Of a DNA stretch of 64,000 nt, positions 15,335 through 27,768 are shown one piece after another; within the stretch, counting starts at the first letter, position 1; every line of letters begins with the position of its first letter. The position numbers were made by a program, and so were the translations under genes. The stretch covers positions 124,001 through 188,000 of the forward strand of contig NGBS01000587.1 in assembly GCA_002245135.1 (NCBI GenBank). The letters run 5' to 3'. The notes under the pieces are model-generated. The model was not told the DNA's origin, searched no databases, and was given only the letters and a program-made list of their open reading frames with translations. The DNA comes from Proteromonas lacertae. Taxonomy: Eukaryota; Sar; Bigyra; Opalinata; Proteromonadidae.

Positions 15335-18300
15335 ATGGCTGAAACTTCTCCAGAGGAAGTGAAAATAGTAGTAGAACCTACTCCAGCTGAAGAAGAGAAA
15401 GAAGAGAGACCAAAATCAGTAATAAAAATTGACGTATAGAGAATTTATATAAGATTCAATAGAAATTTTGTTTTAATGCAGAACAACTTGCTCAACCTAG
15501 TGCAGAATACCAAAATGCATTATTTGATTGGCAAGGTACTAATGGTGGTACAAAGAATCTAAATAATACCTATGGAGGTATAGAGGGACTTGCTGAATGT
15601 TTAGGAACTGATTTAAATAATGTATATAAATAATATTGAATAATATAATTTGCATCTAGGGTTTAACAACAGCTGATGCAAAAGATCCAAAGAGAATAGA
15701 TAGTTATGGTTCAAATAAAAACGAGCAAAGAAAGCCAGTTTCATATTGTTCATTAGTAAAAACAGGTTGTGAAGATTTCACAGTAATTGCTTTAACAGTT
15801 GCTGGTATTTTCTCTATAATCACAGGTATGATTGGAGAAGGACCTGAATTAGGTTGGTTAGATGGAACTGCAATTATTATAGCAGTGTTAATCGTAGTAA
15901 ATGTTGGAGCAATAAATGATTGGCAAAAAGATAGACAATTCATAAAACTAAGTGCAGAAAATGCGAAATCAGATGTGACGGTAATACGAGATGGTGTAAA
16001 ACAGACAATTTTAATCGATGATTTAGTAGTTGGTGATATATTATATATATCAGGAGGAAATACAGTACCAGTGGATGCAATCTATGTATCAGGAGATGGT
16101 ATAAAAATGGACGAATCAAAACTAACCGGTGAACCTGATCAATTAAAGAAAGACCATGAACATCCGTTTATTGTATCAAGTTCAGAATGTTTTGACGGTA
16201 AAATGACCTGTTTAGTGACAGCCGTTGGTCATAACAGTGTGTATGGTAAAATGAGAGAATTAATTGAAGTAGCCCATGAAAGAACTCCATTGCAATTGAA
16301 ATTAGAGCATTTAACAGGTGTATTATCAATAGTTGGTGCAATATTATGTACTATTACAGTTATAGTGATGGTTATTGTTCATGTAGTGAATTATGCTAAA
16401 GGTAATGGTACTGTTGATGAAGAAGGTAATCCTGAATGGACAAAATCCAATTGGTCACAATTAATTCAATTTGTAATTGCAGGTATAGCTGTATTAGTCG
16501 TAGCTATACCTGAAGGTATGCCATTAGCTGTAACTATTGCTTTAGCTTATTCAGTAAAGAGAATGATGAAAGATAATAATCTCGTTAGACATTTAAATGC
16601 TTGTGAAACAATGGGTGGTGCTAATAATATATGTAGTGATAAAACTGGTACATTAACTCAAGGTAAGATGACAGTAATGCAAGGATGGTTCTTAAAAGAT
16701 ACAAATGACCAAAATCAAACTATTTTCTTAAATAAATATGTAAAATTAACAAGAGAAGAAAGAGATGAATTTATTCAATCATGTAAAGACATTCCCAACC
16801 AATTTAGAGAATTAGTTATAGAAGATAGTATATTAAACAATGATGGATTTATTGATAAGAAAGAAGGAAAAGAAGTGCCAGTTGGTAGTCCATTGGATAT
16901 TGCTTTAATAAACTGGTGCAGAGAATTAGGTATAGAATATACAGATGTTAGAAAGAAATTCCCTTTATTAGATTCTACTAGTAGTACAAATAAAGAAGAC
17001 AAATCAGTAGGTATTGTTAGTTCATATCCATTCCATTCAAATCGTAAAAGATCCTCTGTTGCTATTAGATTACCAAATGGTAAATATAGAGTATATGTAA
17101 AAGGTGCTCCAGATATGTTATTGAGATTATCAAAGAATATATTAATAGGGACTGGAGTAGTGCAAGAATTAACAGGATTCTTTGTAGAAGGTCAACATGG
17201 TACAATTGAAGGTGAAGGAACTAGAAGAGTAATAATGGAAAATTGTATTGCTAAAATGGCTCGAACTGGTTTGAGAGTAATTGCTTTAGCTTATCGTGAT
17301 TTTGATGATGTTCCTGATTGGAAAGAAATGAAAGAATATGATGTTGATGAACAGAAAGGAGTTGGTAATTGTCCAGTAGTTGAAGAAGATTTGACATTCT
17401 TAATGTTAGTTGGAGTTCAAGATCCAGTAAGACCAGAAGTTCCTGGTTGTGTTGAATTGTGTCAAAAAGCAGGAATTAAGGTAAGAATGGTAACTGGTGA
17501 TTCAATGGATACAGCTCAATTCATTGCTAAACAATGTCATATATTGAAATCAGGTGGATTAAGAGTAACAGGTGCTAAATTTAGAGATGATGTTGGTGGA
17601 TTAGTATTACCACCTCATTTTGAACATGAATGTCATTGTCAAGATTTATCGAATGATCCTGCATTTAAAAAAGATTGGTTTAGTCCTCCACAACCTGTAC
17701 ATTATCATTATCCTGCTATTGTTGGACATAAAGATGATGCTTATTGTTGTAATTGGACTACTGAAGCTATTTCTGCTAGAGGAGGTATTACTAAATGTAC
17801 AGATGAATGCAAACAAAGAGGATGTAGATATCAAATGTCTGATAAAGATAAGAAGAATAAATCTGCCGAAAATAAATATTTAGTTGTGAAGAATCAATAT
17901 ATATTTGATAATTATTTACATAATCTTCAAGTTATGGCTCGATCAGCTCCAACCGATAAACATTTATTAGTTAGTGGTTTAATGGAAAGAGGGCAAGTTG
18001 TAGCAGTAACAGGTGATGGTACAAATGATGGTCCTGCTTTAGCTAAATCAAATGTAGGTTTTGCAATGGGAATTAGTGGAACATCAATCGCAAAAGAAGC
18101 TTGTGATATTATACTAATGGATGATAACTTTGCATCTATTGTAAAGGCAGTTAAATGGGGTAGAAATGTATATGATAATATGAGAAGATTCTTACAATTC
18201 CAATTATCAGCTGCATATTCTGCATTATGTATGACATTTATATGTGCTTGTGTGATAAATGAATCTCCATTAACAGCTGTTCAAATATTATGGTTTAGTT

Positions 18301-18953
18301 TAATTATTGATACTTGTGCTGGTTTAGCTTTAGCTACAGAATATCCAACTGATAATTTATTAGATAGACCTCCTTATCAACCTGAAGAATCAATTATTAG
18401 TAAGATTATATTCAGGAATATTGCCTCTCATTCAATCTATCAGTTTATAGTCGTTATGTTTTTGATATTTAAAGGTCATGATATCTTTGGTGTTCCTTGT
18501 GGTATTAGACTTGGGCATGGTGCTGCTCCAACTGTACATAAGACAATCGTATTTCACGCATTTATACTAATGCAGTTGTTTAATGAAATTAACTCTAGAA
18601 AAATAAATAATGAGTGGAATGTATTTGATGGAGTGTTTACAAATTTGGCATTTGTTGGTATGGTAGTATTAGAGACAGGATTACAGTTTGTGATTATAGA
18701 AATAGGTGGAAGACCATTGATGGTGACTGGATTAAATGGAGTACAACATGGAATGTGTATATTAATTGGTTTTATGGAATTTATTGTTGCTCAATTATCT
18801 AGATTAGTTCCAGCTGATTGGTTTATGTCAATTGGTAGTAATGAAAGTACTAAGTTGTTTGAACATAATTTCTTGGTTGGTACTAGAAGTAAATTAAGTT
18901 CCAGATTACCTGGAATGGATGGAATGTCCAATGGTGCTAAGAAAATATTTTAA
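15335..18953 (+). CDS. PMCA-type (P2B) Ca2+-transporting ATPase
   Basis: Exons 15335-15433, 15463-15621 and 15660-18953 give about 1,183 residues. The N-terminus carries the PMCA signature GGIEGLAECLGTDLNNGLTT. The core shows the PEGMPLAVTIALAYSVKRM channel helix, the phosphorylation motif SDKTGTLTQGKMTV, KGAPDMLL in the nucleotide domain, and TGDGTNDGPAL in the hinge. The enzyme pumps Ca2+ out of the cytosol across plasma or vacuolar membrane by the E1-E2 cycle. The C-terminal tail after the last helix is short, with no obvious calmodulin-binding helix, as in other protist PMCAs. Between TGDSMDTAQFIAKQC and the hinge, residues about 735-815 form a Cys/His-rich insertion. Introns are 29 and 38 bp; the first was set by frame alone, because GAC is followed by GTATAG and the next frame opens at AAA 15463. 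Substrate assignment rests on family; the ion was not tested. Confidence 0.92.
17605..17835 (+). other. Cys/His-rich insertion within Ca2+-ATPase
   Basis: This stretch encodes HFEHECHC, then HYHYP, then AYCCNW, then CTDECKQRGCRY, giving seven cysteines and seven histidines within about 75 residues. It lies between the nucleotide-domain TGDS motif and the LQVMARSAPTDKHLL strand, where PMCAs usually have only a short loop. It may bind a metal or carry disulphides; there is no direct evidence for either. Confidence 0.6.
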
Positions 18954-19592
18954 TTATAATTAAATAAAAACTATTAAGAAGAATATTTTTTAATATATTT
19001 ATTGTTTTTGATAAAGACAATTTAACACTATATTCTTATCTAATATATGAAAGAAATGAAGATTTATTATAGAGTGATGTTTTTTATATGCTAAAATAAG
19101 ATTATACAGCTTTCTTCATTAAATAATCTATTATTATAAGTTTTTAATGGTTATATAATAGAAACAGTATTTTATTACATCCAATTACCAATATTCATTA
19201 CTACCTCGAATTATCAAACCAATATGTCTTAGAATATACTATGCAAGTCAGCGGATATTAAATATTTGTTATATTCCTATTTATATTCCTTCATCTTGTT
19301 TTTGTCACTTTGACTCTATTTTGTGAGTAATACAAAATGAATTATTCTCAACAATCAAGCAACTTTGTTATTTATAGATAAACTAATCTATAGAAACAAT
19401 AAATTTAAAAAAAGAAATTACCAATAAGAGATAATTTCAAAATAATTATGCTATATTATAGCCCAATGTATTATACATATTCTGACAAATTTTTATTTTT
19501 TAATTCTTTATAGTTATCGAGAAAAAACGTTTTAAAATCATGAAAATCACATGAAAGTTTTTTTGAAGTGTAACGGATAAAAATCTATTTTT
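18954..19592. other. Intergenic region
   Basis: AT-rich spacer without a supportable gene. Its last 25 bases contain AACGGATAAAAATCTATTTT just before the next ATG, a variant of a motif found ahead of several genes here (listed separately). Confidence 0.5.
19572..19592 (+). promoter_or_regulatory. AACGGAT...TCTATTTT promoter-like motif
   Basis: Immediately upstream of the EGF membrane protein ATG. It contains both halves of the motif (AACGGAT and TCTATTTTT) separated by four extra A residues. Confidence 0.38.
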
Positions 19593-22500
19593 ATGAAGGT
19601 GTTTTTGTTTTTGGTAGTTGTCTGTTTTGTTTGTTGTGATAGAATAAAATTGAGGCAATATGCTGCAGATATAAATCCTATGTCTGAAGATGCTCATTAT
19701 CAGTTTACGACAAGCAGTTATGAAACAACTTTCATGGTAATGTTTAAAGGAGTTTGCATGTATTTTTTTCTTGGTGTTGTTATTTTTATAGTGACCATAC
19801 TTACAAAATCCTATTTGAGTATCTAGGTACTAATGAGACTGTTGAATTTACGGAGAATCTAGCTATGTTTTTTAAATATCCAGGAATGGAAGGATACCAG
19901 ACATTAACAGAATATAATTTTACTATATTCAAAGGAGATTTCACGCCATGTGCAGTTGGTATTATATTTAGCGAATATTTCCGTATATATTCTACATTAT
20001 TTTAATTTTATAAATGAAAATAGCTGAAGAAGATGATAAGGAAGTATTTGTTTTAAGCGACAATGAAACATCAACATATTCTGATGAAACTAGTGAAGAA
20101 ACAGTGAAATATTATAGATATTACCTACCTTACAAATCAGTACAGTATATATTATGTATTTTATCACCATAATAGTTTATCAAAAGCAACTTATATTGGC
20201 ATAAAACCATTAACCGAAGAAAATCCAATTACAGGAATATATGTAAGTTTAACTCAATATCCAGATATTACAAATGACAAAACATATCAATATAAACTAA
20301 CTGAATTCAAATATAATGAATGGAATTATATAAAAATAGATGGAAATGGTGATTTACCTTATTATGATGGTTGCATATATTATATTACTGTTGGTATTAA
20401 CAAAGGAAGTGAATTTGCTATTAAACCAAGTTATGAAAGAGATCCAATAGAATTGAAGCAAAATGTTGATAATGATTTGATTGTAAGTCCTTGGAGTTCA
20501 ACATATGGTGAAATAAAATTACCTAAACAAAGCGAAAGAAATACAGTAATAAATATTGATATTTCATTCGGTATTGAAAAACCATTTGATGATGATAGTA
20601 GTGCTGGTCTCGCTGTGTTTATATCCAATGAATCGCCATATATTAATCCAGCGAATGCCGTTTGGACAAAGTATGAACCAATAGGAGAATCAATTCATGT
20701 ATATATATATATATATTAATATTTTATATTATTCAAATAGTTTGAAATAACCAGTGAAGATGGTAAATTTTGTGATGATTGTAGTTATTATATAAGAATA
20801 GATGGAGCAAGAGATATACAATACGCAATTAATACAAAAGTCAAGTATACAATTACCCATGAAATTGTACCAGTAAGAATAAAACCAGACACAAGAATGC
20901 ATGGATATTTTCATGGTATATCTTTACAAGAGCACAGAGATGCATTTCTCTACATTCCATCTGAATATAATAATGAAACTAGTGGAAAAATAGATGCAAT
21001 TCAAATTAGTGTACAATATGATGAGTTTAGTGAAGAAACTGCCGATTTGTTAATATCCAATCGTTATGGAGATAATCAATTACCTGCTGGTTGTGTTGAA
21101 AAGACATGGTATTTTGAGAATATTTCAAGTACTTTGAATTATTATATCCCAAGAGAAGATGAAGGTTTTTGCACAGGAATTGAATTATTGATTTCATTGA
21201 ATCTTACTAAAGCAGATGGTCATGAGTTTAATTATATTATATTTGGTCATTATGAGGAAGGATTAAGAATCATTAATGATGGTGAAAGTATTAACAATCA
21301 ATTAGTACCTTTGACAGAAGGAATGTTCTATGCAATTAATATGACTGCCATTGATTTAGATACTGATGTTATAGTCCATTTACAACCTCATGTTAATACC
21401 ATGATTAGTGTGTATGTTAGTAAAACTGTATAATTTTTATTTATTTTTTTATATATATGAATAGAGTTTTAAAGATGGTGATATGACACCAGAATGGGCA
21501 ATGAATTGCAGTATTAATGGTAGAAACCAGTTGTTGTTAAAGCATGATGATCCAAACTGGAAAATGACTGGTTTGATGTATATCAGAGTAGATCATACAT
21601 TTGATGATGATACAGCCAAGAAGAACTATACTATTGATATTAGATCAAAGACACGTATAATAATTATAAATGAATTAATTGTTTTATAGCTTTATCGAAT
21701 GAATTACAAATAGATGGAAATACAAAAACTGTATATGAGAATGTGAAAGTGAATAGAACATCATATCTCTATTTCACTTTAAATTCACAAGATATTACAT
21801 CAGTTCAAAGTTATAGTTTCAATTTCACTTCCTTAACAAATTCGGGTATTACTGAATTGTATTTATCAAATACAACTTATCCAAAACCTCATTTAGGCAA
21901 ATATAACTATAGAATAGTAATGAGAAGCAATCCATTTACATTTGATATAACAAGAGATCAACAAGGATTTTGTGAGAAATGTGTTTTATATTTTGCAGTG
22001 AAAATACCAGCTAATGAAGAAGCGAAATTCAATTTTGTTGGTGATATTAATGGCTATGCTGAAGAAATAAAATATGATAAATCAATCACAGGTTCAATCA
22101 AAGAGAATAGTGGTGCAATAGCCTATAAATTTGGTTTGACGAGTCTAGACGCTGTAAATGGAAAACATCCTGAAGTAAAAATACATTTTGGTAAATCAGT
22201 AGATTCTTCCAACTTAATAATAGGAATAAACCCAAAGAAGTTTGTATCTAATCCGAAAGATGCAGTTTGGCAAGGTTTTACCTTAGATAATTTGAATGTA
22301 ACAATTACAATAAACGATCAAGCTGAAGAATATTGTATTGGATGTAATTATTATATTTCTGTTGGATTTCATTCAGCAATAGAAATAAAAGATTCTGTTT
22401 ATGAAATATCATTGTTATGTCCAAATAATGATTGTAACAGTTGTAATGATCCTCATTTTACACCTGAATCTGATTGTAAAGAATGTATTGCTGACTATTA

Positions 22501-22733
22501 TGGTAAAGATTGCTCTAATATGTGTGATTGTAATCATGGTAAATGTAATTCAGGAATATCAGGAGAGTATTTATAATTTATAATTTATATTTTTTAACAT
22601 ATAGTGGAAAATGTACATGCGATGCTGGATGGGATGAACCAAAGTGTAATAAATGTAAAGCAAATTATTTTGGTGTTCAATGTGAATTATGTACAATAGA
22701 TTGTCATGGAAGAGGTGTATGTAATATATCTTT

Positions 22734-22786
<53 letters not shown>

Positions 22787-23400
22787 TGTAAATTCTTTAA
22801 TTAAATGTGTAAGATGGAGCAGAAGGTGATGGAACATGTAAATGTGAAACTGGTTTTGATACAAAAGTAGATTGTTCATCCTGTATAAGTGGTGTATTTG
22901 GTTCAGATTGTACTAGTGAATGTCCAGGTGGTTTATCTAATCCATGTAATCGTAATGGCCGTTGTAATGATGGTATTAATGGAAATGGAAGATGCTTATG
23001 TTTGAATGGATATTATGGTTTAGATTGTAGAGCTGTAGCTACCAATACAACTTGTCATCCATTTTGTGTTGAAGGAAATGGTGCTTGTGATGAAGATAAT
23101 GGTGTATGTTTTTGTTTTGATGGTAATTTCGGTGAAACATGTAGTAATAAACAGTCAAATTCATTATCTGGTGGAGCAAATATCATTTTCTCTTTTTTTT
23201 TTCTTAATATTTCTTTAATTTTTCTACTTGCTGGAATTGTTATTGCTTGTGTGATTGTAGTCTTTGTTTTATCAGCGGTATTTCTATATTACAGAAGAAA
23301 GCCAAGAGAGAGAAGTAGATCTTTTAAAGGTCATAGTAAGAATGATAAGAATGTACTGTTAGAGAATAGAGCCAGTTTAGTTGGTGCTATAAATGTTTAG
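19593..23400 (+). CDS. Type I membrane protein with EGF-like repeats
   Basis: Exons 19593-19759, 19792-19982, 20024-20144, 20176-20698, 20741-21427, 21465-21654, 21690-22566, 22605-22720 and 22814-23400 keep one frame and give 1,152 residues. MKVFLFLVVVCFVCC is a clear signal peptide. The large N-terminal part contains repeated beta-sandwich units with a recurring Y..FCE.C.LY..V or FCDDCSYYIRI pattern, resembling PPC-type domains. The C-terminal third holds cysteine-rich EGF/tenascin-like units (CDCNHGKC, CTCDAGWD, CFCFDGNFGETC). One membrane helix follows (about 30 residues ending VLSAVFLYY), then a basic, serine-rich tail of about 40 residues. The build suggests a surface adhesion or receptor protein; ligand and role are unknown. 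The intron at 22721-22813 is stretched by a (TAA)n run, and its splice as called loses one expected EGF cysteine, so that junction is less certain. Confidence 0.82.
22735..22786. repeat. (TAA)n microsatellite inside an intron
   Basis: About 17 TAA units lie within the 93-bp intron 22721-22813 of the EGF membrane protein gene and account for its above-average length. Confidence 0.95.
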
Positions 23401-24092
23401 TTAAGTAATACAATTACGCTGACTGAATCATATTGTGTTTTTATTGAGTGAATAAATACATGTAGGTTTGATTCCTATGTCAAACTTATTTTTAAAAATT
23501 CAAATTATGAATAACAAATATGATGACTTTGAGCTTACTATTACATAATTTGGTTTATTATGTATAAATTAAAGCCATTTCAAGTGTATTAAACTAAAGG
23601 TATTATATATATTTCAAAAAATTCTGTCTCATGCATATTATAATATTTATAATTATATAAGCATCGCTAGTAAATTCAATATTTACATGAAATAGCGATT
23701 GAATAAACTAAATTATGCTATATAGATTATTTCAGTGAGATGCATCACTTATAATTATTATATTATATCTGACCTGAATCCTGATTATATATTTTATATT
23801 ATTATTCTATAGATTTCACGGTCAAATTGCATATCACCCACAATAATAACAACACTGTTATAATATATATAGAACATAATCGTATATTGTGAAATAGAAC
23901 TCTATAGTGCTTTAGAACTCTCTAAAAATGAATTTATAAACTGTGGGTGTTTGAAAATTTTGATAGGGAAATGCCATTTCCCTCCGAAAATGACTCACAT
24001 TTGATTCAAAAAAATATCCCCATTTTATCATATTTAAATTTCATGTATTAACTCTTTGTTGTTTTACTTTTTTAGATATTTAATTTGAAAGA
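23401..24092. other. Intergenic region
   Basis: AT-rich spacer between the EGF membrane protein and importin alpha. No ORF of note. A weak tRNA B-box-like string near 23463 lacks a matching acceptor stem. Poly-T and AATTTCATG-like tracts precede the importin start. Confidence 0.5.
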
Positions 24093-25700
24093 ATGCACCC
24101 GTCACTCAAAGACCGTGAAGATGTATGGAAGGAGGGCTTTAAAAAAGGTATTTCAGCTGAAGATGCCAGAAAAAAGCGTGTTGACCTCACAAATCAAATC
24201 AGAAAAGAGAAGAAAGAAAGTAGATTGTCAAAAAAGAGATGTGTATACTCTTTTTAGTGATTCTTTTTTACATAGCAAGTAAACATCGAGCAACCACAAG
24301 TTTTACAACAAGATGTATTAAATAGACTGAGAGAGGCACAAATCCAATTACAAAATGAAAGTGTTGAATCAAAATTAGCAGCAACTAAACAAATTCGACA
24401 GTTATTATCAGTAGAGAATAATCCACCAATAGATGAAGTTATTGCATCAGGAGTTGTTCCAATACTGATCCAATTTTTAATGAATAATGCTAATTCAGAA
24501 TTACAATTCGAGGCAGCATGGTCACTTACAAATATAGCATCAGGTACATCCAAACAAACTCAGTTAATCATCCAACTAGGAGCTATCCCAGCATTTGTGT
24601 TTTTACTTTCATCTCCAACTTTACAAGTTAGAGATCAATCAATTTGGGCATTGGGTAATATTGCAGGAGATTCACCTGAATGCAGGGATTTAGTCTTACA
24701 AGCTAACGCATTACCATTAATCTTACAACAGATAACAAATCAAGATACACCCAATACAATGAGAAAAAATGCAACTTGGACATTAAGTAATTTATGTCGA
24801 GGCAAGCCACAACCAAACTTTGACATAATTAAACAATCCATACCAGTATTAGCTGAATTAATAAAATTAGATGATAAAGAAATATTAACTGATGCATGCT
24901 GGGCATTATCCTATTTAAGTGATGGTACAAACGAGATGATTCAAGCAGTTATGTCCTCAGGTGTAACTCCAAGATTAGTAGAGTTATTAAACCATACTTG
25001 CCCTACTGTAATTACTCCAGCATTACGATCCGTTGGTAATTTTGTTACTGGTGACGATTCACAAACACAACAAGTTTTAGATTGCCATATATTAATATAT
25101 TTAAAGAATTTATTATCACATCCTAAGACTACTATTATTAAAGAAACCTGTTGGACTTTATCCAATATAGCTGCTGGTAATCCTCAACAAGTTGAATTAT
25201 TATATAAAAATGGAATTATGCCAAGTATTATACAATTATTAAATGCTGCTTATGATATAAAGAGAGAAGCTGCTTGGGTTATAGCTAATGCCACTTGCAG
25301 TGCAAGAGTTGACCAGATTTCAATCTTAGTGAGCTATGGTGTTATTAATTCATTATATTCTTTATTAACCATCCCTGATGTTGAAATTAAAGATGTTACC
25401 TTAACTGCATTGACCAATATACTAAGAGCAGGTAATGAGTTACAGAAGAGAGAACACTCTGATTTTAACCCATATTCCAAAGCCATTATTGGTATAGATG
25501 GTGGTGATAGTTTAGCTAATCTACAAGATCATCCTCATCAGAAGATACAGAAGAGAGTGCAAAGAATGTTAAGAGAGTTCTTCCCACTTGAGAATGAAGA
25601 AGATGATAATACTATTGCACCAGCTGTAAGTGATGATCAAACAGCTCACTCGTTTGGATTGCCAAATGTAGGACAGAATTTATTCCAAGGATTTAATTAA
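24093..25700 (+). CDS. Importin alpha (karyopherin alpha)
   Basis: Two exons, 24093-24242 and 24276-25700, give 524 residues, the usual size. The N-terminus is an importin-beta-binding domain with basic clusters (EDARKKRVDL, IRKEKKESRLSKKR). It is followed by about ten armadillo repeats with the NLS-groove W..N pattern (AAWSLTNIASG, SIWALGNIAGDS, ATWTLSNLCRGKPQP, CWALSYLSDG, CWTLSNIAAG, AAWVIANATCS). The protein binds classical nuclear localisation signals and, with importin beta, carries cargo through the nuclear pore. The 33-bp intron (GTATAC...CATAG) sits at the end of the IBB domain. The C-terminus ends in an acidic segment and a GxGLPNVG-like tail. Identification is firm. Confidence 0.96.
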
Positions 25701-25859
25701 AATAGGTGGTGCATCAATAAATAAATAATAATAAAAATAGATAAATATATAATACTGTTTTTCTGTATGATTTAAAAATAAAAATTTAAAATGAAATATA
25801 GTCGTTTTGAGAGGTGTTTCAAAAATATTTCTTTCAGTTTCAATTGAAATCACAACCTT

Positions 25860-26851
25860 ATGTTTAGTAAATTACGTCGAATATGGCAAGATGCATATAC
25901 TCTTAAAACAGTTTTTCCTTTAGTTAATAGTTGTGAAGAATATGAAAGTAGAGGTGTAAAAGTATAAGGTTTATATCATCTATGTACACATAGTTCTTGC
26001 TTCAAGGAGTTGATCCAGAGTATCTTGAAGAGAGTAAAAGAGTTGCAGAAGGTTTAAATCATGAAGATCCATTTTTAGAGAAGAATCTTGTACCTGAGAA
26101 TTATGTTCAAGATTTAGATACTCATCGAATCATATTAAATCATTTTCCTGCAAGAAGAGATCATGTATGTTAATATAATATCAGTCTATGTAATATATAG
26201 ATGTTAATAGTAACAAAAGAATGTAGACATCAAACAGAGCTTCTAAATATATCAGATTTTAAAGCTATAACAACAATATTTGAAAATATACCATGTTTAA
26301 TCTATTTTAATAATGGTATAAATTCTGGTGCTTCTCAAGGTCACAAGCATTGTCAAGCCATTCCAATTGTTGATATTTCCAATATACCAGTACAAGATAC
26401 AACTCTAGAAATAGATAATACAATAAAATGTGGTTTACCAATAGATGAAATAATTAATAAATATAGAGATAATAACAATGAAATAGGAAAATCATTTAAA
26501 ATAAAAGAATTTCATTTTAAACATGCTATTTGTTTTCATGGTATTAAAGTACCAACTTCTAATATTGATATTACTGCTAATACGTTGTTTGAAATATACG
26601 ATAAATTAATGAAAGAAGCTGATAAAGGAATTGAGAAAGAAAAAGATAGTGAAGGAAAAGAAGAAGAAATTTCTCACAATTTCTTGCTTACACCTGATTG
26701 GATGATGGTTGTACCAAGAAAATGTGCTCGATATAATGGTATTATTGCTAATTCATTAGAGTTTGCTGGAATATGTAATTGGAGATTTGTTGAAGCTATG
26801 AAAGAAGCTGATCCATTTGGTATTATTGAAGGTGTCACATATCCAGAGTAA
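25860..26851 (+). CDS. Ap4A phosphorylase / ATP adenylyltransferase family
   Basis: Exons 25860-25961, 25994-26164 and 26201-26851 give 307 residues. The catalytic block reads FNNGINSGASQGHKHCQAIP, matching the histidine-triad-like HxHxQ motif of fungal APA1/APA2 enzymes, whose second His is the nucleotidylated nucleophile. The upstream block RRDHMLIVTKECRHQTELL and the C-terminal LLTPDWMMVVPRKCARYNG also fit the family. Such enzymes split Ap4A with phosphate into ATP and ADP and control dinucleoside polyphosphate levels in the cytosol. The second intron ends directly before ATG (26201), but the upstream exons carry family-like sequence (DPFLEKNLVPENYVQDLDTH), so the earlier start is preferred. 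The gene follows importin alpha by 159 bp on the same strand. Confidence 0.88.
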
Positions 26852-27018
26852 TTAATATGAGTGTAAGTAGTTTATATATATATAGTAAATGTTAAAATAG
26901 AAGTTAAATGATTTTTATTTTTTTATTATTTTTTTAAAATCTTTTTTTAATATATACAACATTTTTTTAATAATAGTATTAAAATAGATTAACAAAATTA
27001 AACAGTTATAATAGTATA

Positions 27019-27470
27019 TTATTCTTCTTCATTAAATTCATCTGACAATATCAACTGAGATTGATGAGTCCTCTTACGTCTTAATGTCAAGCACTTTTCA
27101 TAAATTTTATCAGTGCTTGGTCCAAAGAAATAAAGTAACACTAAAATCAAAAGGAATATTGGGAAAATGATTAGTACTGATGTTAATGCTATAATAAATG
27201 ATTTACAAAATAAACATACCAAATTTAGATTTACACTTACTACAATCATCCTCATAACACTTCTCAGTACACACGCACATTCCTGTTGTTTCATTACAGT
27301 ATCCTCCATTTAAACAGGGCTTTGGTACAGGTACTATTTTGTTCTACAATGTATAAATACAAAAAATGTGTACTTAAACTGCCACTTAAGTCGTGACCTG
27401 CATAAGGTGATAATATTGAGTGACTGCAATATGCCAAGACGATACAGAAAAATAACAGTGAGTATTTCAT
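27019..27470 (-). CDS. Small single-EGF type I membrane protein
   Basis: Exons on the minus strand are 27470-27374, 27333-27220 and 27188-27019, joined by 40-bp and 31-bp introns, giving about 126 residues. MKYSLLFFCIVLAYC is a signal peptide. Residues about 40-65 form one EGF-like module (KPCLNGGYCNETTGMCVC, then CYEDDC..C). A membrane helix (SVLIIFPIFLLILVLLYFF) and a short cytoplasmic tail with KCLTLRRKRTH and an acidic end (DEFNEEE) follow. The design is a miniature of the EGF membrane protein at 19593-23400. The first splice was chosen because it joins the signal peptide in frame to the EGF module (acceptor AAATAG). Function is unknown. Confidence 0.72.
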
Positions 27471-27768
27471 CTAATAATCAACAAAAACAATTTTTGAATA
27501 AAAAACGGATAAATTTTTGAAACTTAACAACCATTTAATATTACAATAGTTAATATAAAAAATAATAATAAGCAGTTATTATAGCATATGTATGTTTTAT
27601 ATTTATGTTTTACTCACTTGATCTGAAATTACATTTCTATTGTGTTTTATTTCTGATATTTATCCAGTAAACAAGAGAGATTAATTCTTATTTGTCTTTC
27701 TTCTTGATTATTTTCATTATTTTATTTCATCTCTCAAACCTGTTTGAGATCGTTTTTTATTGAAAATA

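Noticed and set aside
15335-18953. Non-standard genetic code (ciliate-like TAA/TAG reassignment)
   Set aside because: All conserved genes end at TAA or TAG at expected lengths and no conserved residue is encoded by TAA or TAG.
23455-23500. tRNA-like B-box (GTTTGATTCC)
   Set aside because: No acceptor-stem pairing and no A-box at the right distance.
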